Shown: piece by piece, positions 48,001 to 57,400 of the stretch
Layout of the letters: each line of letters begins with the position of its first letter
Position numbering within the stretch: position 1 is the first letter of the stretch
Assembly (NCBI RefSeq): GCF_021018805.1
Contig: NC_086248.1
Location: forward strand, 93,331,239-93,395,238
Length of the DNA stretch: 64,000 nucleotides
Direction of reading: 5' to 3'
Source: Prinia subflava
Lineage: Eukaryota > Chordata > Aves > Passeriformes > Cisticolidae
Made by a program: the position numbers and the translations under genes
Notes under the pieces: generated by a model
Seen by the model: only the letters and a program-made list of their open reading frames with translations
What the model was told of the DNA's origin: nothing
The model's database searches: none

Positions 48001-50729
48001 AAGAAAAAAACCCTTATTTTATTATTTGCTTTTTAGCAAGCAACCCCGTGGATCTGACTATCTGTTTAAGCAAGATGGCTGAGCTGTCTGCCAGCCCACT
48101 GCAGCACCCCACAACATTTATTCATTAACAAATGGGTTCTTCCAGACTTACCTGCTGTAGGGCTGTAGCTGTGCCACTATGTATGACCGTCTCAGAAAGG
48201 AAACATGAGATTCATCAAAGTCAAAAGTCTTCTTTTCTGTTTCACCAGGCTTGTGGATTGAGACTGTGTAGTTTCTAATGTCACCATTTACTTTGATAGG
48301 AGGATCCCAGGCCACCAAAATCTCACTGGAAGACCACGCCTGCAGCCTAGGAGGCAGCATCCCAGATGGAGCAGAGGGGTTGGTTTTTATCTGAGCTGAG
48401 GGGCTGGTGACACTGCCCTGGCTGTTGTTTGCTGTGACAGTGTAGCTGTACTCCATGCCTGGCATTAGGGTGAAATCAAGATACCGAGTTTCCAGACCGG
48501 AGTAAACAAGTACACCATCCCTCCTTAGGTCGTAGCTCGTGATTTTGCCATTTGGCTTATCTGGGAGTTTCCATGTGATTTCAATTGACTCCGAGCCCAT
48601 GACCAGCAGCCTGGGAGCTTCCATGTTTAATGGTGGAGCCTCCATGGTCATCACAGACTGGGATGTGCTAGAGGTGCAGCCCCCAGCCGTACAGGCGACC
48701 AGTGCAAAATCGTACTGCGTGTAAGGCTGCAGGTTAGAGACCAGCATTTGCAAATGGTTGCCAGGATAATACTCTTCGTTGCCTAATTTCAATATGTACT
48801 TGGTGATATCCCCATTTTGTATCTGGGGAGGTGCCCAGGATGCACTGATTTGAGTGGCACTGACAGCCCGCAGGGATGGGGGGTCCACCCGAGCAGGAGC
48901 AGCTTCCAGGGTCCGTATTGCAGCCGGCTCACTGGTAGAGCAGCCCCCCATGGTACAGGCAACCACTGCATAGATGTACACCGTGTAGGGCAGCAAGTCC
49001 TCGTCCACGTAGCTGAGAGTAGCAGCATCAAAGCTGAAAGGGTAGAGAACGTCATTCTTCAGCAGCCTGTACGACTGGAGGATGCCATTGGGCTGTGCTG
49101 GGGGTGTCCAGGATATGAGCACCTTATGGGGGTTGGCTGACACCACGGATAAACTGGGGGCAGCAAGGCTTTTTGGGGAAGTTTGACTTGTCTTTGCCAC
49201 TGTCCAGGAGCTGTCAACATAGCCTGCTGCATTCCAGGTGCGTATTTTATATTCATACCTTGTCCACGGCTGTAAATTTTTATCATTATAGGTGAATGTA
49301 TTGCTTTCAGTGTTATATTCTGTGAAGACAATTTTCTCATCTTCTGTTGTTGCTCTGTGCCCTGCAACGGTCTCTTCTGTGTGTCTGTGAATAACTTCAT
49401 AGCGAATTATTTTTCCATTCGGGTTAATTGGCTGCAACCAGCTCAGCTCAACGTTGGTGGCGTTCACTGCCTGGATTACAGGTGCCATCTGGGACGCTGG
49501 GGGAGCTTCATCTGTCCACACTGGCTGTGGTGGAGAGCGAGTGCAGCCTGCTGCGTTGCACGCCTCCAGCACGAGCGTGTACAGCGTGTACGGCTCGAGG
49601 CGCCGGAAGAGGAACTGGCGAGACAAACCGCTGTACTCCAGGTGGTCATCGCTGAAAACATTGTAGGTCTGGTGAATCAAGGAAGAAAAAGAAAGAAAGG
49701 CAGGCAGGGAGGGACAGCAGGACAGAAGCCAGGATAAAAGGAAACCAAACCAAAACAATTTTTTGTTAATACAAAATCAACATGAGATGAGACCCATAAT
49801 CTTTACAATAGGGTAAGGACTATTAATCAATGATTCAGAAAATTATTCTTGCTAGTAACAATCAGCAAACAAACAGATCATTGATACAAAAGGAATGTTT
49901 TGATTCAATTTTCATGATTTTTTTTTCATTTTGAATGCAGTAATAAATCACTTAGTGGCAGTTTTCATTATATTTGATTGTTATCAAATTTCATTGCAAG
50001 GCTCCCACAGCCTAGCAGAAAGCTTCTCACAGACTAGCTCTAAAGAATATCACTTAAGGAAAAAAACCTTCAAATAAACCCATCCAGTTGCAAACCTTGC
50101 AGGTAAAGTTTTATGCTCAGTTGACACCATTGAGCTAAAAGAAAATTTCAGAACATTCTATTAAACTCAGATTTTCTACAAACACATTTTGGTCGTGTCC
50201 AATTTTACGATGAGTAAGATTATGAGCTTTCATGTGCAGCTTTCTATGCATTAAATGAACAATTTGGTTCAGTGTAAATGAAAATTTACCGTCACAGAGA
50301 AGCACAAGAACATTATTATTCATTTTAACATAATGACAAGCATAGAGAACTCACAGACTGTCTTGTGCTTATATAGGACTTCTATCTTACTTTAAACTAT
50401 AATGCATTCAATTGAGCCTTTTTCAGCAAAAATGTTTTAATTTGATATTCAGCATTTCCCTTCTCTTTTTTAATCAAGTGAACTGTCGAGATGAAGATTA
50501 CCTTAATCACGCCATTGGGTTGGGAGGGCTCTGACCATTTTAGCAGCAGAGCCCTGCCATTTTCTTTCTTTTCCACAGTGAAGTTGCTCAGGCCACTGGG
50601 TGAAGCTTCCAAAGTGCGCACAGATGTCCAGGGGCTTGAAACCTGCCCGGCGTTGTTTACAGCTACGACATGAATATGATATGTTGTGAAAGGTTTCAAT
50701 CCAAATAAATGAGCCTGATGCTTTGTTCC
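20933..50729 (-). CDS. USH2A: USH2A (usherin), 3' part of the gene (joined CDS)
   Basis: Minus-strand exons in transcript order: 50729-50502, 49668-48152, 47169-46851, 34665-34456, 33298-33060, 32501-32284, 30309-30133, 29185-29102, 27652-27408, 25235-25014 and 21022-20933. Joined they give 1182 codons plus TGA in one frame, all junctions GT-AG. The optional exon 25789-25718 adds 24 codons in frame. The product matches the C-terminus of usherin, a protein of about 5200 residues. It has about ten fibronectin type III domains, many with the AC..GC pair, then a transmembrane helix near residues 1022-1043 of this part, then a cytoplasmic tail ending DTHL, a class I PDZ ligand. Usherin forms ankle links between growing stereocilia and a periciliary complex in photoreceptors with ADGRV1, whirlin and PDZD7. 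Human loss causes Usher syndrome type 2A. The upstream exons lie beyond the window. The identification is very secure. Confidence 0.97.
24240..24850 (+). mobile_element. Possible LTR-like remnant
   Basis: On the plus strand there is TATAAAAGG at 24747-24755 followed closely by AATAAG at 24770-24775, as in short avian LTR promoters. Upstream is a U3-like AT-rich stretch with internal tandem repeats (24310-24385). No TG...CA ends, target-site duplication or internal retroviral genes were found, so this could be chance. Boundaries are approximate. Confidence 0.25.
24310..24385. repeat. Two-copy 38-bp tandem duplication
   Basis: ATTGTCAATATTC starts at 24310 and again at 24348, and each copy continues with TAGGTATAAG and ATTTTG. 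The copies differ at a few bases and by one indel. A weaker related stretch (TTGTTAATATCC) precedes them near 24258. Confidence 0.8.
25014..25235 (-). CDS. USH2A: USH2A exon: cytoplasmic tail
   Basis: 222 bp, acceptor TACAG and donor GTAAGG, phase 0 at both ends. It encodes GLADTKIPGSGSPTSNRSFR, then QGQLSRTYSPASLHRSVSQL, then SPWDAIIHNHRSAGRGL. It matches the mammalian tail (GLADTKIP, SLHRSVSQL and the W.AI region). The piece between SNRS and SQGQ-type residues is shorter and more Gly/Arg-rich than in mammals, and HNHRSAGRGL replaces the mammalian HNSGL. Confidence 0.95.
25718..25789 (-). CDS. USH2A: USH2A candidate 72-bp alternative cassette exon
   Basis: A phase-0, stop-free 72-bp block with acceptor TTTAATCTCAG (after a good pyrimidine tract) and donor GTAGAG. 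It encodes 24 residues starting FETIADTSDS and ending RYTTHFE, rich in Ser and Thr. It would insert after GETHP of the transmembrane exon and before GLADTK of the next exon, with no frame change. Family knowledge recalled from memory: mammalian Ush2a has an alternatively spliced cytoplasmic exon of 24 codons, used in the inner ear, at just this place. The size, phase, position and splice sites all agree, so I call it that exon. The modest donor fits regulated skipping. No transcript evidence was available. Confidence 0.85.
25790..27407. repeat. USH2A intron with A-rich low-complexity tract
   Basis: Intron between the transmembrane exon and the cassette exon. It contains an A-rich tract with G interruptions at about 26108-26175. 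The complementary intron 25236-25717 carries short A and T runs (25374-25385 and 25498-25510). No gene or repeat family was recognised. Confidence 0.6.
27408..27652 (-). CDS. USH2A: USH2A exon: transmembrane helix
   Basis: 245 bp, acceptor TTTACAG and donor GTACGT. It encodes LILTTPGEKDKAESKRAKFY, then the single membrane helix WFAVLMVVLGLILLAILLSL (helix about 27516-27581), a basic stop-transfer (ILQRKVHKQPYARDR) and PPLVPLQKRTSPMSVYSSGE ending THP. The membrane segment and the PPLVPLQKR motif are nearly identical to mammalian usherin. The exon ends in phase 0, which allows the downstream cassette exon to be skipped or used. Confidence 0.97.
27653..29101. other. USH2A intron with CR1 tail
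   Basis: Contains the CR1 fragment at 28735-28902, listed separately. The rest shows nothing recognisable. Confidence 0.6.
28735..28902 (+). mobile_element. CR1-type LINE 3' end
   Basis: It matches the well-known avian CR1 3' end: GTGTTCAAGGCCAG, GGGCTTTGAGCAACCTGG, TCTAGTGGAAG and CCCTTCCAACCCAACC, then the ATTCTATGA terminal repeat. A second, shorter CR1-like tail (GGTTGGACACAATGATCTT to TTCCAACCTAA) follows directly, so either the tail was duplicated or one copy landed in another. Truncated and without coding capacity. Confidence 0.9.
29102..29185 (-). CDS. USH2A: USH2A exon: end of last FN3 domain
   Basis: 84 bp, acceptor GCTCAG and donor GTAAAT. It encodes TFLFQVTCVTDEGSATTPVI and then KYNAGEGV, the last strands of the membrane-proximal FN3 domain (mammals: FFFQVICTTDEGSVKTP-type). 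The exon was not visible as a long ORF. It was located from the frame needed between its neighbours. Confidence 0.94.
29186..30132. other. USH2A intron, nothing recognised
   Basis: AT-rich intron of about 950 bp with no recognised repeat or gene. The intron at 30310-32283 (2 kb) also shows only a T/G-rich stretch near 31283-31372. Confidence 0.55.
30133..30309 (-). CDS. USH2A: USH2A exon: membrane-proximal FN3 domain
   Basis: 177 bp, acceptor TGTGCAG and donor GTCAGT. It encodes PRYMAPFSVVSNLSTIHIDW, then SRTFVLNGRLKEYALTESGR, then RIYSGFDTELYLPRTSDK. It aligns throughout with the last FN3 repeat of mammalian usherin (LNGQLKEYVLTDGGRR-type). It is strikingly GC- and CpG-rich compared with the flanking introns. 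Confidence 0.96.
32284..32501 (-). CDS. USH2A: USH2A exon: FN3 domain
   Basis: 218 bp, acceptor GTTCTCAG and donor GTGAGT. It encodes SYELHVYVACPPNLQPAAKA, then VKYTGKGQSANVSNLEPYTT, then YNLRVVSYNSVGSSASEW and IGFTTEKE. It forms the C-terminal two thirds of an FN3 domain whose start is in the preceding exon. Confidence 0.95.
33060..33298 (-). CDS. USH2A: USH2A exon: FN3 domain
   Basis: 239 bp, acceptor GTTACAG and donor GTAGGA. It encodes LSEGTATQQTIHGLKPFTTY, then SIGVEACTCFNCCSKGPMAE, then a new FN3 start ending SAPQSPNGIVTR. The unusual cysteine cluster ACTCFNCCSKGP is identical to the mammalian protein. Confidence 0.96.
34456..34665 (-). CDS. USH2A: USH2A exon: FN3 domain
   Basis: 210 bp, acceptor GCCAAAG and donor GTGAGT, phase 0 at both ends. 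It encodes VWSVNSVGRTPSSWSRCRTG, then PAPPEGLGAPLFNTVASTVA, then PPLKPNGVVSIYRLFSND and TRGTDVV. The start was fixed by the phase-0 end of the previous exon (EYEYQ) and by the matching mammalian junction (EYQ/VWAVNSAGK). Confidence 0.94.
34850..35420 (-). mobile_element. Possible minus-strand LTR-like remnant
   Basis: Read on the minus strand, GATAAAAGG (35366-35374) is followed by a repeat-bearing stretch and then AATAAA (35040-35045), the promoter-to-poly(A) order of an LTR. No termini, target-site duplication or viral genes were recognised. Boundaries are approximate and the call is tentative. Confidence 0.25.
35084..35252. repeat. Degenerate tandem repeat around ACTGTGACTGCAGG
   Basis: ACTGTGACTGCAGG at 35155-35168, ACTCTGACTGCAGG at 35182-35195 and ACTGTGACTGCAGG at 35211-35224 give periods of 27 and 29 bp. 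Weaker copies lie near 35086, 35127 and 35238. This looks like an old minisatellite. Confidence 0.75.
37095..37275 (-). mobile_element. CR1-type LINE fragment, reverse orientation
   Basis: It contains the complement of the CR1 3' region: GAGCTGGAAGGGACCCACAA, TGTCCAAATGCTTCTTGAAC, TCTGTCAGGCTTGGTGCTGT and GATCACTTTCCCAAGGAG. Decayed and truncated, with no coding capacity. The left and right edges are approximate. Confidence 0.85.
38125..38495 (+). mobile_element. CR1-type LINE 3' fragment
   Basis: It carries GGACACCTCATCATGGCCTG, GGTTGGATATCAGGAAAAGG, TTCTTCACCCAGAGGGTGGT and GGCACTGGAACAGGCTCCCC, and ends in GATTCTGTGATTCTGTGA, which is the typical CR1 3' untranslated region and terminal octamer repeat. 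This is the best preserved CR1 end in the window. Confidence 0.92.
45170..45295 (+). mobile_element. CR1-type LINE tail fragment
   Basis: It shows GCTGGACACAGTCCTGAGAG, then TAGGCTAGATGCCTTCTGGA and TGTCCCTTCCAAACTGCATG, recognisable as a decayed CR1 tail. The final ATTCTGTG octamers have decayed to GAGTCAATGAGTC. Confidence 0.8.
45430..46255 (+). mobile_element. CR1-type LINE fragment, end of ORF2 plus 3' UTR
   Basis: The order of landmarks follows CR1: CTTGCAGATGACACCAAACT (reverse transcriptase end), CTCCTGGGGAGGAATAACTT, GGCCAGCATCCTGAGCTG, GAAGGCCATCAAGGTAATCA, CTTCAGCTTGGAGAATAGAT and then TTCCAACCTGAATTATCTTG. The reading frame is broken by many stops. It is the longest CR1 piece here. 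It probably represents an insertion separate from the tail at 45170. Confidence 0.85.
46851..47169 (-). CDS. USH2A: USH2A exon: FN3 domains
   Basis: 319 bp, acceptor CCCGCAG and donor GTGGGA (weak). It encodes RYEVQLRACTELGCASSEWA, then LEAPPAAQPAPLIEVQTAGG, then SVLWAGPKQPNGRILYYELY and YNGSSTSFKDDKLLPYTEYE. It ends one FN3 domain and carries most of the next. About two thirds of the bases at 46990-47165 are G or C, with many CpG, unlike the introns. Confidence 0.95.
47170..48151. other. USH2A intron, nothing recognised
   Basis: 982-bp AT-rich intron. Apart from the CpG-rich edge next to the exon, nothing was recognised. The intron at 49669-50501 is likewise plain. Confidence 0.55.
48152..49668 (-). 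CDS. USH2A: USH2A giant 1517-bp exon with four complete FN3 domains
   Basis: Acceptor TTCACCAG and donor GTAAGT, entered in phase 0 and left in phase 2. It encodes the end of one FN3 domain (TYNVFSDDHLEYSGLSRQFL), four whole FN3 domains and most of a sixth, ending LRRSYIVAQLQPYSR. Family hallmarks repeat along it: PNGKIIRYEV, PNGILQSYRL, QNGDITKYIL, PNGKITSYDL and VNGDIRNYTV at the C strands, and ACNAAGC, ACTMGGC and ACTAGGC cysteine pairs. Mammalian USH2A likewise has one very large exon here, so its size is ancestral and not a retrocopy. Confidence 0.97.
50502..50729 (-). CDS. USH2A: USH2A exon: FN3 domain junction
   Basis: 228 bp, acceptor GCTTCAG and donor GTAATC, phase 0 at both ends. 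It encodes GTKHQAHLFGLKPFTTYHIH, then VVAVNNAGQVSSPWTSVRTL, then EASPSG, and opens the next FN3 domain with KKENGRALLLKWSEPSQPNG ending VIK. This is the most 5' USH2A exon that I can find in the window. Confidence 0.94.
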
Positions 50730-52039
50730 CTGAAGCAAGAATACAGATGTTTGAGTTAGTTAAAAAAGTAATCAGCATCTGTGGTTTATGTCACTTGGAA
50801 AATGAGGCCTCAGCTCTGGGTCACTTCTGACTGCTCTGCAGAATATCCCATCTGGTTACTAGGAATTTTTTTTGGTGGTTTTTTACGATTGAGCCTCAAA
50901 AATAAATTCTTAGGGTTTGAAAAAATTATCTATCATTATGATGTAGCCTTCGGAGTGAATTCCTTGGGAGTCCTCCACAGTCTGAATCTCAGCTAGGACA
51001 CAACTTACAGTTCATTCAGCATGTGTCTGAGTTTGCTCAGTGAGGATGAAGCTTCCTGAGACTGGACTCAAGCATGTAAAAACCTGTGTTACATGAACAA
51101 TGCCTGCCTCTACAGAAATCTTACACATCTTGTGTGTACATGTGACATTTCATAGGCATGCTGTCCTGTTCTAGCTACTCAGGCCATGCTAATCTGGATA
51201 AAAAATTTGTGAATCCCACCGAGCTCAACCAGGGCTGCAAGGACTGGGGCTGCCCTGCTGCCACACCAGAGCACAGCCCAGCAGAGGGGTATGGTGGAGA
51301 TGCAGGCTGCTGGACATCAGCCACAGCCAGGAGGGGCCACTGGCATCCCAGCTCACCCCAAACAGCATCTGACACAGACCTGACACTGCCTGGGCAAGGA
51401 GAGCCTCAGCACAAAATCTGATCTGGACAGGAAGGCAAAACAGCCGTGGAATTATGGTGAACAGTCACAAAAGGCACAGCAACCAACAAAGAACGGGAGT
51501 AACATGTTCCAGTAGGAGACTGTGCAGATGTGTCTGATCAGAGGAGCAAAGACAAAAGGAGTTCAGCTGCTCACTGATATATTTAACCTCATTTTCAGCT
51601 GTACTTTGGCATGAATTATATAGACCACAAGAAAGAGAGTGCAGGAATTCAGTTGCCTTCATGTGATAGAAGCCCTGAAGTCAATTTCCCTGTGTCAGTA
51701 AGTTGTATTAAGTTGTTAAATGCTAACATTTCCAATTGTTTAATATTTAAACATTTGTTGAGCTATCAGACTGAGAAACAAATTTTAAAGAAATATTAAT
51801 TTCTTTTTTTAAATATTAAAAGTTAGAGCATAAATATTTAAATAGTTATTTCCTCAAAACAATGAGTTAGTCTTTTAGATAAATATAGCACAGCATTTGA
51901 ATGACCATTATGAATATTAAATCTGAAGATGCCACAAGTACAGATTATAAACATACTTTTCTGATAAATGATTCCTTTTTTCTGTTAAACAGGGCAAACA
52001 CTAGCAAGATTAATAATGCAAAAAAGTATAATTCTTTGT

Positions 52040-52570
52040 TAGGAATTCCCAGTCATCACTGCCAAAAAAGCATAAGCTGAAATGCAAATAGCAATCACCT
52101 CGAACAGATTATATATAAAAAAGCTCTGGCTGCTGTGGGACATTTAGAGATATCTTTTGTCATAAGAAACATGGAAAGCATGTGGGCTATAAAGCAAAAA
52201 CATATGTATATTGTCAATAGCAGCACCTGTTCAATTACAGTTTATTTCAGTAGGGAGAATTTCGTTCAGCCCCTAGATGGCAATACTATCAAACACTTTT
52301 TGTAACATGAGTACTTAATGATTAACAACGTGCGTTCAGTCATCCAACATACTCAAGGCAGCCATTAAAAAAATAACAAACCTGATTTCATTATAGATTC
52401 TTTTAATAAACATTTATGGCTTAGATCCTTGAAAGTGGAAGCGTTTAAACTGCCATAGCCAAAAAACCTATACAGCCGGCTGCAAAATTATGAACTGCAG
52501 GTTAAAGAACCACGTTTAAATCGAGGCTCATGCTTAGCATAAAAATCTGGCATCAGGAATTATGTTGGCA
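52040..52570. promoter_or_regulatory. Possible conserved noncoding element
   Basis: A non-repetitive stretch with dense factor-like motifs: ATGCAAAT (POU octamer) at 52082-52089, CACCTG near 52225 and CCCCTAGATGGCAATAC (CTCF-like core) at 52270-52286. It lacks ORFs and repeats. Conservation cannot be seen from one sequence, so this is only a suggestion. Confidence 0.25.
52270..52286 (+). promoter_or_regulatory. CTCF-like motif
   Basis: CCCCTAGATGGCAATAC resembles the CTCF core (CCANYAGATGGCAG-type variants). Motif matches of this kind often occur by chance, so binding is unproven. Confidence 0.3.
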
Positions 52571-55500
52571 CAAAACATGATTAAAATTAGCTTTACAATT
52601 GGATGTAGTCTGTATTAATAGTTTTTACGAGGACAGCTATCTATTAGGTTTTCAAAACAGAACTTTTAAAAGCCTAAAATTTACATTCCATGGTTCAGGG
52701 GTGGGGATGGGAGGAAGGGAGCACACAGCATTAAATTACTGCCCCTGAACTGCTACACAGAGGCTCTCTGAAGGTACAAACACATTATTAAAAACATCAG
52801 ACAAAAAGCAATGGCTCTGCTTTTTAATGAGCTGCATCATCGAGTGGGCTTCTGTGGCATCAATGCTACAAAACACTAGATTTCTCTTTTTAACCAGAAA
52901 ACCGGCATATTTTTCATCACACTCCACCATTTTCCCACTAAACCCCAAGATTTAATTATTTACAATCCTCACAACACTTTGAAATGAAACAAGGATGGAG
53001 GGATTTCCTTGCCTACAGTTCATCATGTTCTCTGGGGACTGCTAAACCATTCCTTCCAGAGATGACTTTTATCCCTGGCTCCTACAGATACTTCTTGAAG
53101 AGCAAACGGTTTACATGTATTTTTGTTTTGTTTGGTTTTGAAGTAAGCTCAGGGGATGTACTCCCAGAATACAGAGCCACACTTTCTCCCCCTGCACTGC
53201 TGCCATTGCCAGCCGTGAATTTGCTCAGCTCAAAGGCTGATGCTGAAAAGAGTATGGATGGCAGACTCGGTGATTCATTTTAAGAATCACTTTATGTCCT
53301 CCCATGACATTTTCAGCCTAGAAATACTGTCCTGCTGGAATGGTCAAATATAAATTGTAAAATACACCTTGCACTGATAGCACTGTAACTTTGGCTTCAG
53401 CAGGCAACGACACAGCCTTAAACAGACACAAGAACAAAATCATTGTCTGGAATATCTTCCCAGTCTTCCTCTGCAAAGCCATAAACTCGTATTTCCCATG
53501 TTTACATGTGCTAACAGTCCAGATTTCATTCACCATTAAAAGAAAACCAACAAAATAAAATTTTAATGTGAACATTAAGATGTTCCTAGACTGGCTGATG
53601 ATGAAATCCAATGGACTTCAAGCCCATGACCTCCTTCCTGTGTCCCCAACTATGAAGCATTCTCACTCCATCAGTCATTAAATTAAGAGTATTCCAGCAA
53701 ACACATAAGTGTGTACAGTCTCACATTCCTCCTCTCTGGCCCTTTCATTCTTTCTATTCTGTAAACATTACAGAAATGGACACCTGGCAGAGGAGGGAGT
53801 TGTGACAAGCCCCTGGGACCTGATCACACTCTGTAGCCCAGAGCCCAGCCTTTTACACGGTCCTTGCTTTTGGCAATCTGATCTCCTCCCCTGGTGTAGC
53901 TCTAGCAGCACCACCGCTACTCCAGGCAAGACCTTTGGTTTTGCTCTGTGAAGTGCTTCACATGCTGCCAGTGGCAGCACAAGCTGTTAACAGCAACAGA
54001 TACACTCCTCCACTAATTCCACTCTTCTCATTGCAGATTAGGATAAAAGTTATTTAAAAGAAAACCTTGTTTTAACACATTTTTCCAAGCATAAAATGAG
54101 AGAACATGAATCATGAATAATGCATTCGTGAAGATTTGCTTCAGATTGCCTTTTTTGTTTGTTTATTTTTTAATTCATGAACACAGAAGTCACTTAAAGC
54201 CTGGAAACAAATTAGCATAGTCTTTCATGCTGTTCAAAGGCAGTGGCATCCATAATGCAAGGTGCCTGCCTTCCTCACTACCTCTTGGTCCTCCTCCCAG
54301 GCACGGGCAAGGCTGTGCAGCCTTCAAGGGCCTGATGATTTTACACTGCCTGCTGTGATTGCTTTTGACTACTTGAAGTGCCCCTAAGGTGGCAACAGGG
54401 TCAAGAGGTCTTTGTAGGTTGAAAATGATCAAAAATTAGCATTGATCTGTAGCTGTCAATAATACTCTGCACGGGTGGACTCCCTGCACAAATGTTTAAA
54501 CTGCATATAACTACATAACCTAGTCATCTTTGAATCTATCGATCTGATGAAGCAGCACCTTCCAGGGGTGTAACTCTGGGCTTTTCCTCTTCTTTCAAGG
54601 CAGGCCAGCTTACCCGGTCACCTAGGTCTCAGGGAATGAGTTCAAACTGTGACAGACACATCAGAAGATCTCTGAACCACTGAAGAGCTGCCCAATAGGC
54701 AGCTTGAGTATCTGTCCCTCTTCAGGGGTAATCATCAAAGCTCAGCAAGTCATCACCAGTCATGTTAAGGTTAGGCTCTGGTTTCTTCTCTCTCCCTATC
54801 TTCTCTTTGTACCATAATCTCTACTTGGCAGGTATCTTGTATAGCAGAATACAAAGCTAGCTCATTCTTTCTGTGAGCCTCTAACTAAACCCAGTGGCAT
54901 CAGACACTATCACACTGTTAATTGTAGTAGTGGCACAGGGATCCAAAGCAGCTCTTTCATAACCCATGGACATAAATGATGGGAAGGCAGCTCAGTAGTA
55001 GAACATCCCCTTGTCTAGAGGCAGAGATGGGGAATTCTCCCTGGACATGGGAGGAGAAAGCTATGGTCCCCTGACAGCCAGAACATCAGTCCAATCATCG
55101 TCTGACTAAAAGTTTCGAATTCTCCATCAAGGAAGTCAAACAGGTTCCTCCACACATGAGAGAAGCAAGGGGGAATGCTTGGGACTCTATAAAGATACTC
55201 AGTTTATCCTCACCTTTGTCATTATTGTCTTATCCAGCTCCCTGCCAGTCCAGACTCTTTGCCATTTTCTGCAAAGCACTGGGAGCACTTCTACCTTGAC
55301 TCTGATGCTCACTCCTATTTCCGAGACTATTCTTAGCCCCTTGCCTTCACTCTGAACATTACACTAAGCTCATATTCACATGCAAACACTAACCTGTCCT
55401 TTGGGTTGCCTTCCTTCTTGGGCTTATATCATGCATACTGTGTCTTTTCCATTTAAAAAATCTACTCTATTCCTAAAGCCTTATGTTCGGATTCACAAGG

Positions 55501-57010
55501 ATATAACTTATGGCTACACAGGTAATCTATGAGTCTATTCCTGCAGCAGTGTGGACTGGAATATAAATTATTCCCATGGTAGTACTGAAAAATCTCAAAG
55601 GTTAGTCAAACAGAAACCAACATGTTATTCATTTAACCAGGAATTATCTTGCCTACAGGTAACCAGAATTTCCATTATTACAAGAAATTGATGTTGCACT
55701 AGTTATTTTCCTTCCAATTAGTATAAAAAATTATTTTAGATTTTTCATTAATTCTTTTTTTGTAAATTTCACTTTTCAAATTTTACATTTTAAGAACTTT
55801 GCATCTCATTTTAGAATTTTAAAATTGCCTTTCAACATGTATATTGAATTTTAAATAATGACTTCATTATTTGATATGACCCAAAAGGCTTTCAATAGCA
55901 GCAAAAATGTACCACACAGGTAATAATTTTTATGTCAAATAAAAACCCAAGGAATAAAACTAGCCAGATATTTAAATATTTTTTTTAAGTTCATCAATCC
56001 AGATAGTCCCTTATTAAACCTGAAATAATTTTTAAACATTTTGCCCAGAGAATGTCCATCCAAGTTGTCTTTTGTTGGGATGAAAGGACACTCTTCCTTT
56101 CTCAGCCCTGAGATGTAGTCTTTTCTTTTACAGTGGTTAGAAAATGACATTCAAAAATTCATTAAATTTGAGCTTGCTTTTCTATAAATACATGTAGGAA
56201 ATTTTAGTTTAAAAATGTATTAGAATAAATTCAGCCCACAAAGTAAAGCACATAAAATGGCTTCTTATTAAAACATAAACATTGATTACATGATCATAAA
56301 ATATTCTTTCCTTGAGATTCCTGGCAAAAGTAATGCCTTCCTTTTTTAAACTCTAAGAATGTTCTTGTAATTTATTTTTAAGACAAATGGTAGTTTTGCC
56401 ATCAACACCAGAGAACACAACTTTTCTCTCCTCTGTGACCCCATGTTCTCATCCCTTCCTAACAGCACCATGCTAGCAGTATTTTTAATCAAAACCCTAA
56501 TCTGCACACCCTGTGTCACCACAGGACCGAATCATTTCCTATGCCAACAATCCTATATAGGCTTGTGGGCTGTACTAGGAAGAAACCTTTAAAAACAGCA
56601 CTAACCTAAATTCAAAATATTCTGTAAAAAACAACAATTAATACATGATATAAAAACACTACATTGCAATTCATTTTCCTCCTTCCTAGCTGGGCATGTA
56701 AGGAGCTGTGAATTGCATGTAGCTGAACCTCTCTTGTGGAGTTGCTGCCTGTTTTCACAGTAGACAGTTTTCTTTCCTGGCATACCCAGGACCTGCTGCA
56801 GACTCACCAGGCATCCGAATCCCTAGCTTTGACTTGAAAGCACAGCAACACAAAGAAAACTAGGATGCATTGCACATTAAAATGAAATCAAAGAAAATCA
56901 AGTTGGCCTTTGGGTAGCAGTACACTTTTAAAACTCCAATGATGTTGCGCTTTTGATGGTAAAACCGTAAAGAAACCTCTTTGGGCAAAGTCAACATTGC
57001 TGTTTCAGTG

Positions 57011-57400
57011 ATCTCTCCTCTCCTCTCCTCTCCTCTCCTCTCCTCTCCTCTCCTCTCCTCTCCTCTCCTCTCCTCTCCTCTCCTCTCCTCTCCTCTCCTC
57101 TCCTCTCCTCTCCTCTCCTCTCCTCTCCTCTCCTCTCCTCTCCTCTCCTCTCCTCTCCTCTCCTCTCCTCTCCTCTCCTCTCCTCTCCTCGAATCTCCTC
57201 TCCTCGAATCTCCTCTCCTCGAATCTCCTCTCCTCGAATCTCCTCTCCTCTCCTCGAATCTCCTCTCCTCTCCTCGAATCTCCTCTCCTCGAATCTCCTC
57301 TCCTCGAATCTCCTCTCCTCGAATCTCCTCTCCTCGAATCTCCTCTCCTCGAATCTCCTCTCCTCGAATCTCCTCTCCTCGAATCTCCTCTCCTCTCCTC
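57011..57400. repeat. TCCTC pentanucleotide array with nested 15-bp units
   Basis: The first part (57011-57190) is a pure TCCTC repeat of about 36 units. The second part (57191-57400) carries GAATC in place of one unit, giving a 15-bp unit GAATCTCCTCTCCTC. GAATC starts at 57191, 57206, 57221, 57236, 57256, 57276, 57291, 57306, 57321, 57336, 57351, 57366 and 57381. Two gaps are 20 bp and the rest 15 bp. It is flanked on the right by TTTTCT-rich pyrimidine sequence to about 57435. Confidence 0.97.

Noticed and set aside
57191..57400. Regular 15-bp spacing suggesting a CRISPR-like array
   Set aside because: The units are contiguous with no unique spacers and the window is vertebrate. It is a tandem satellite.
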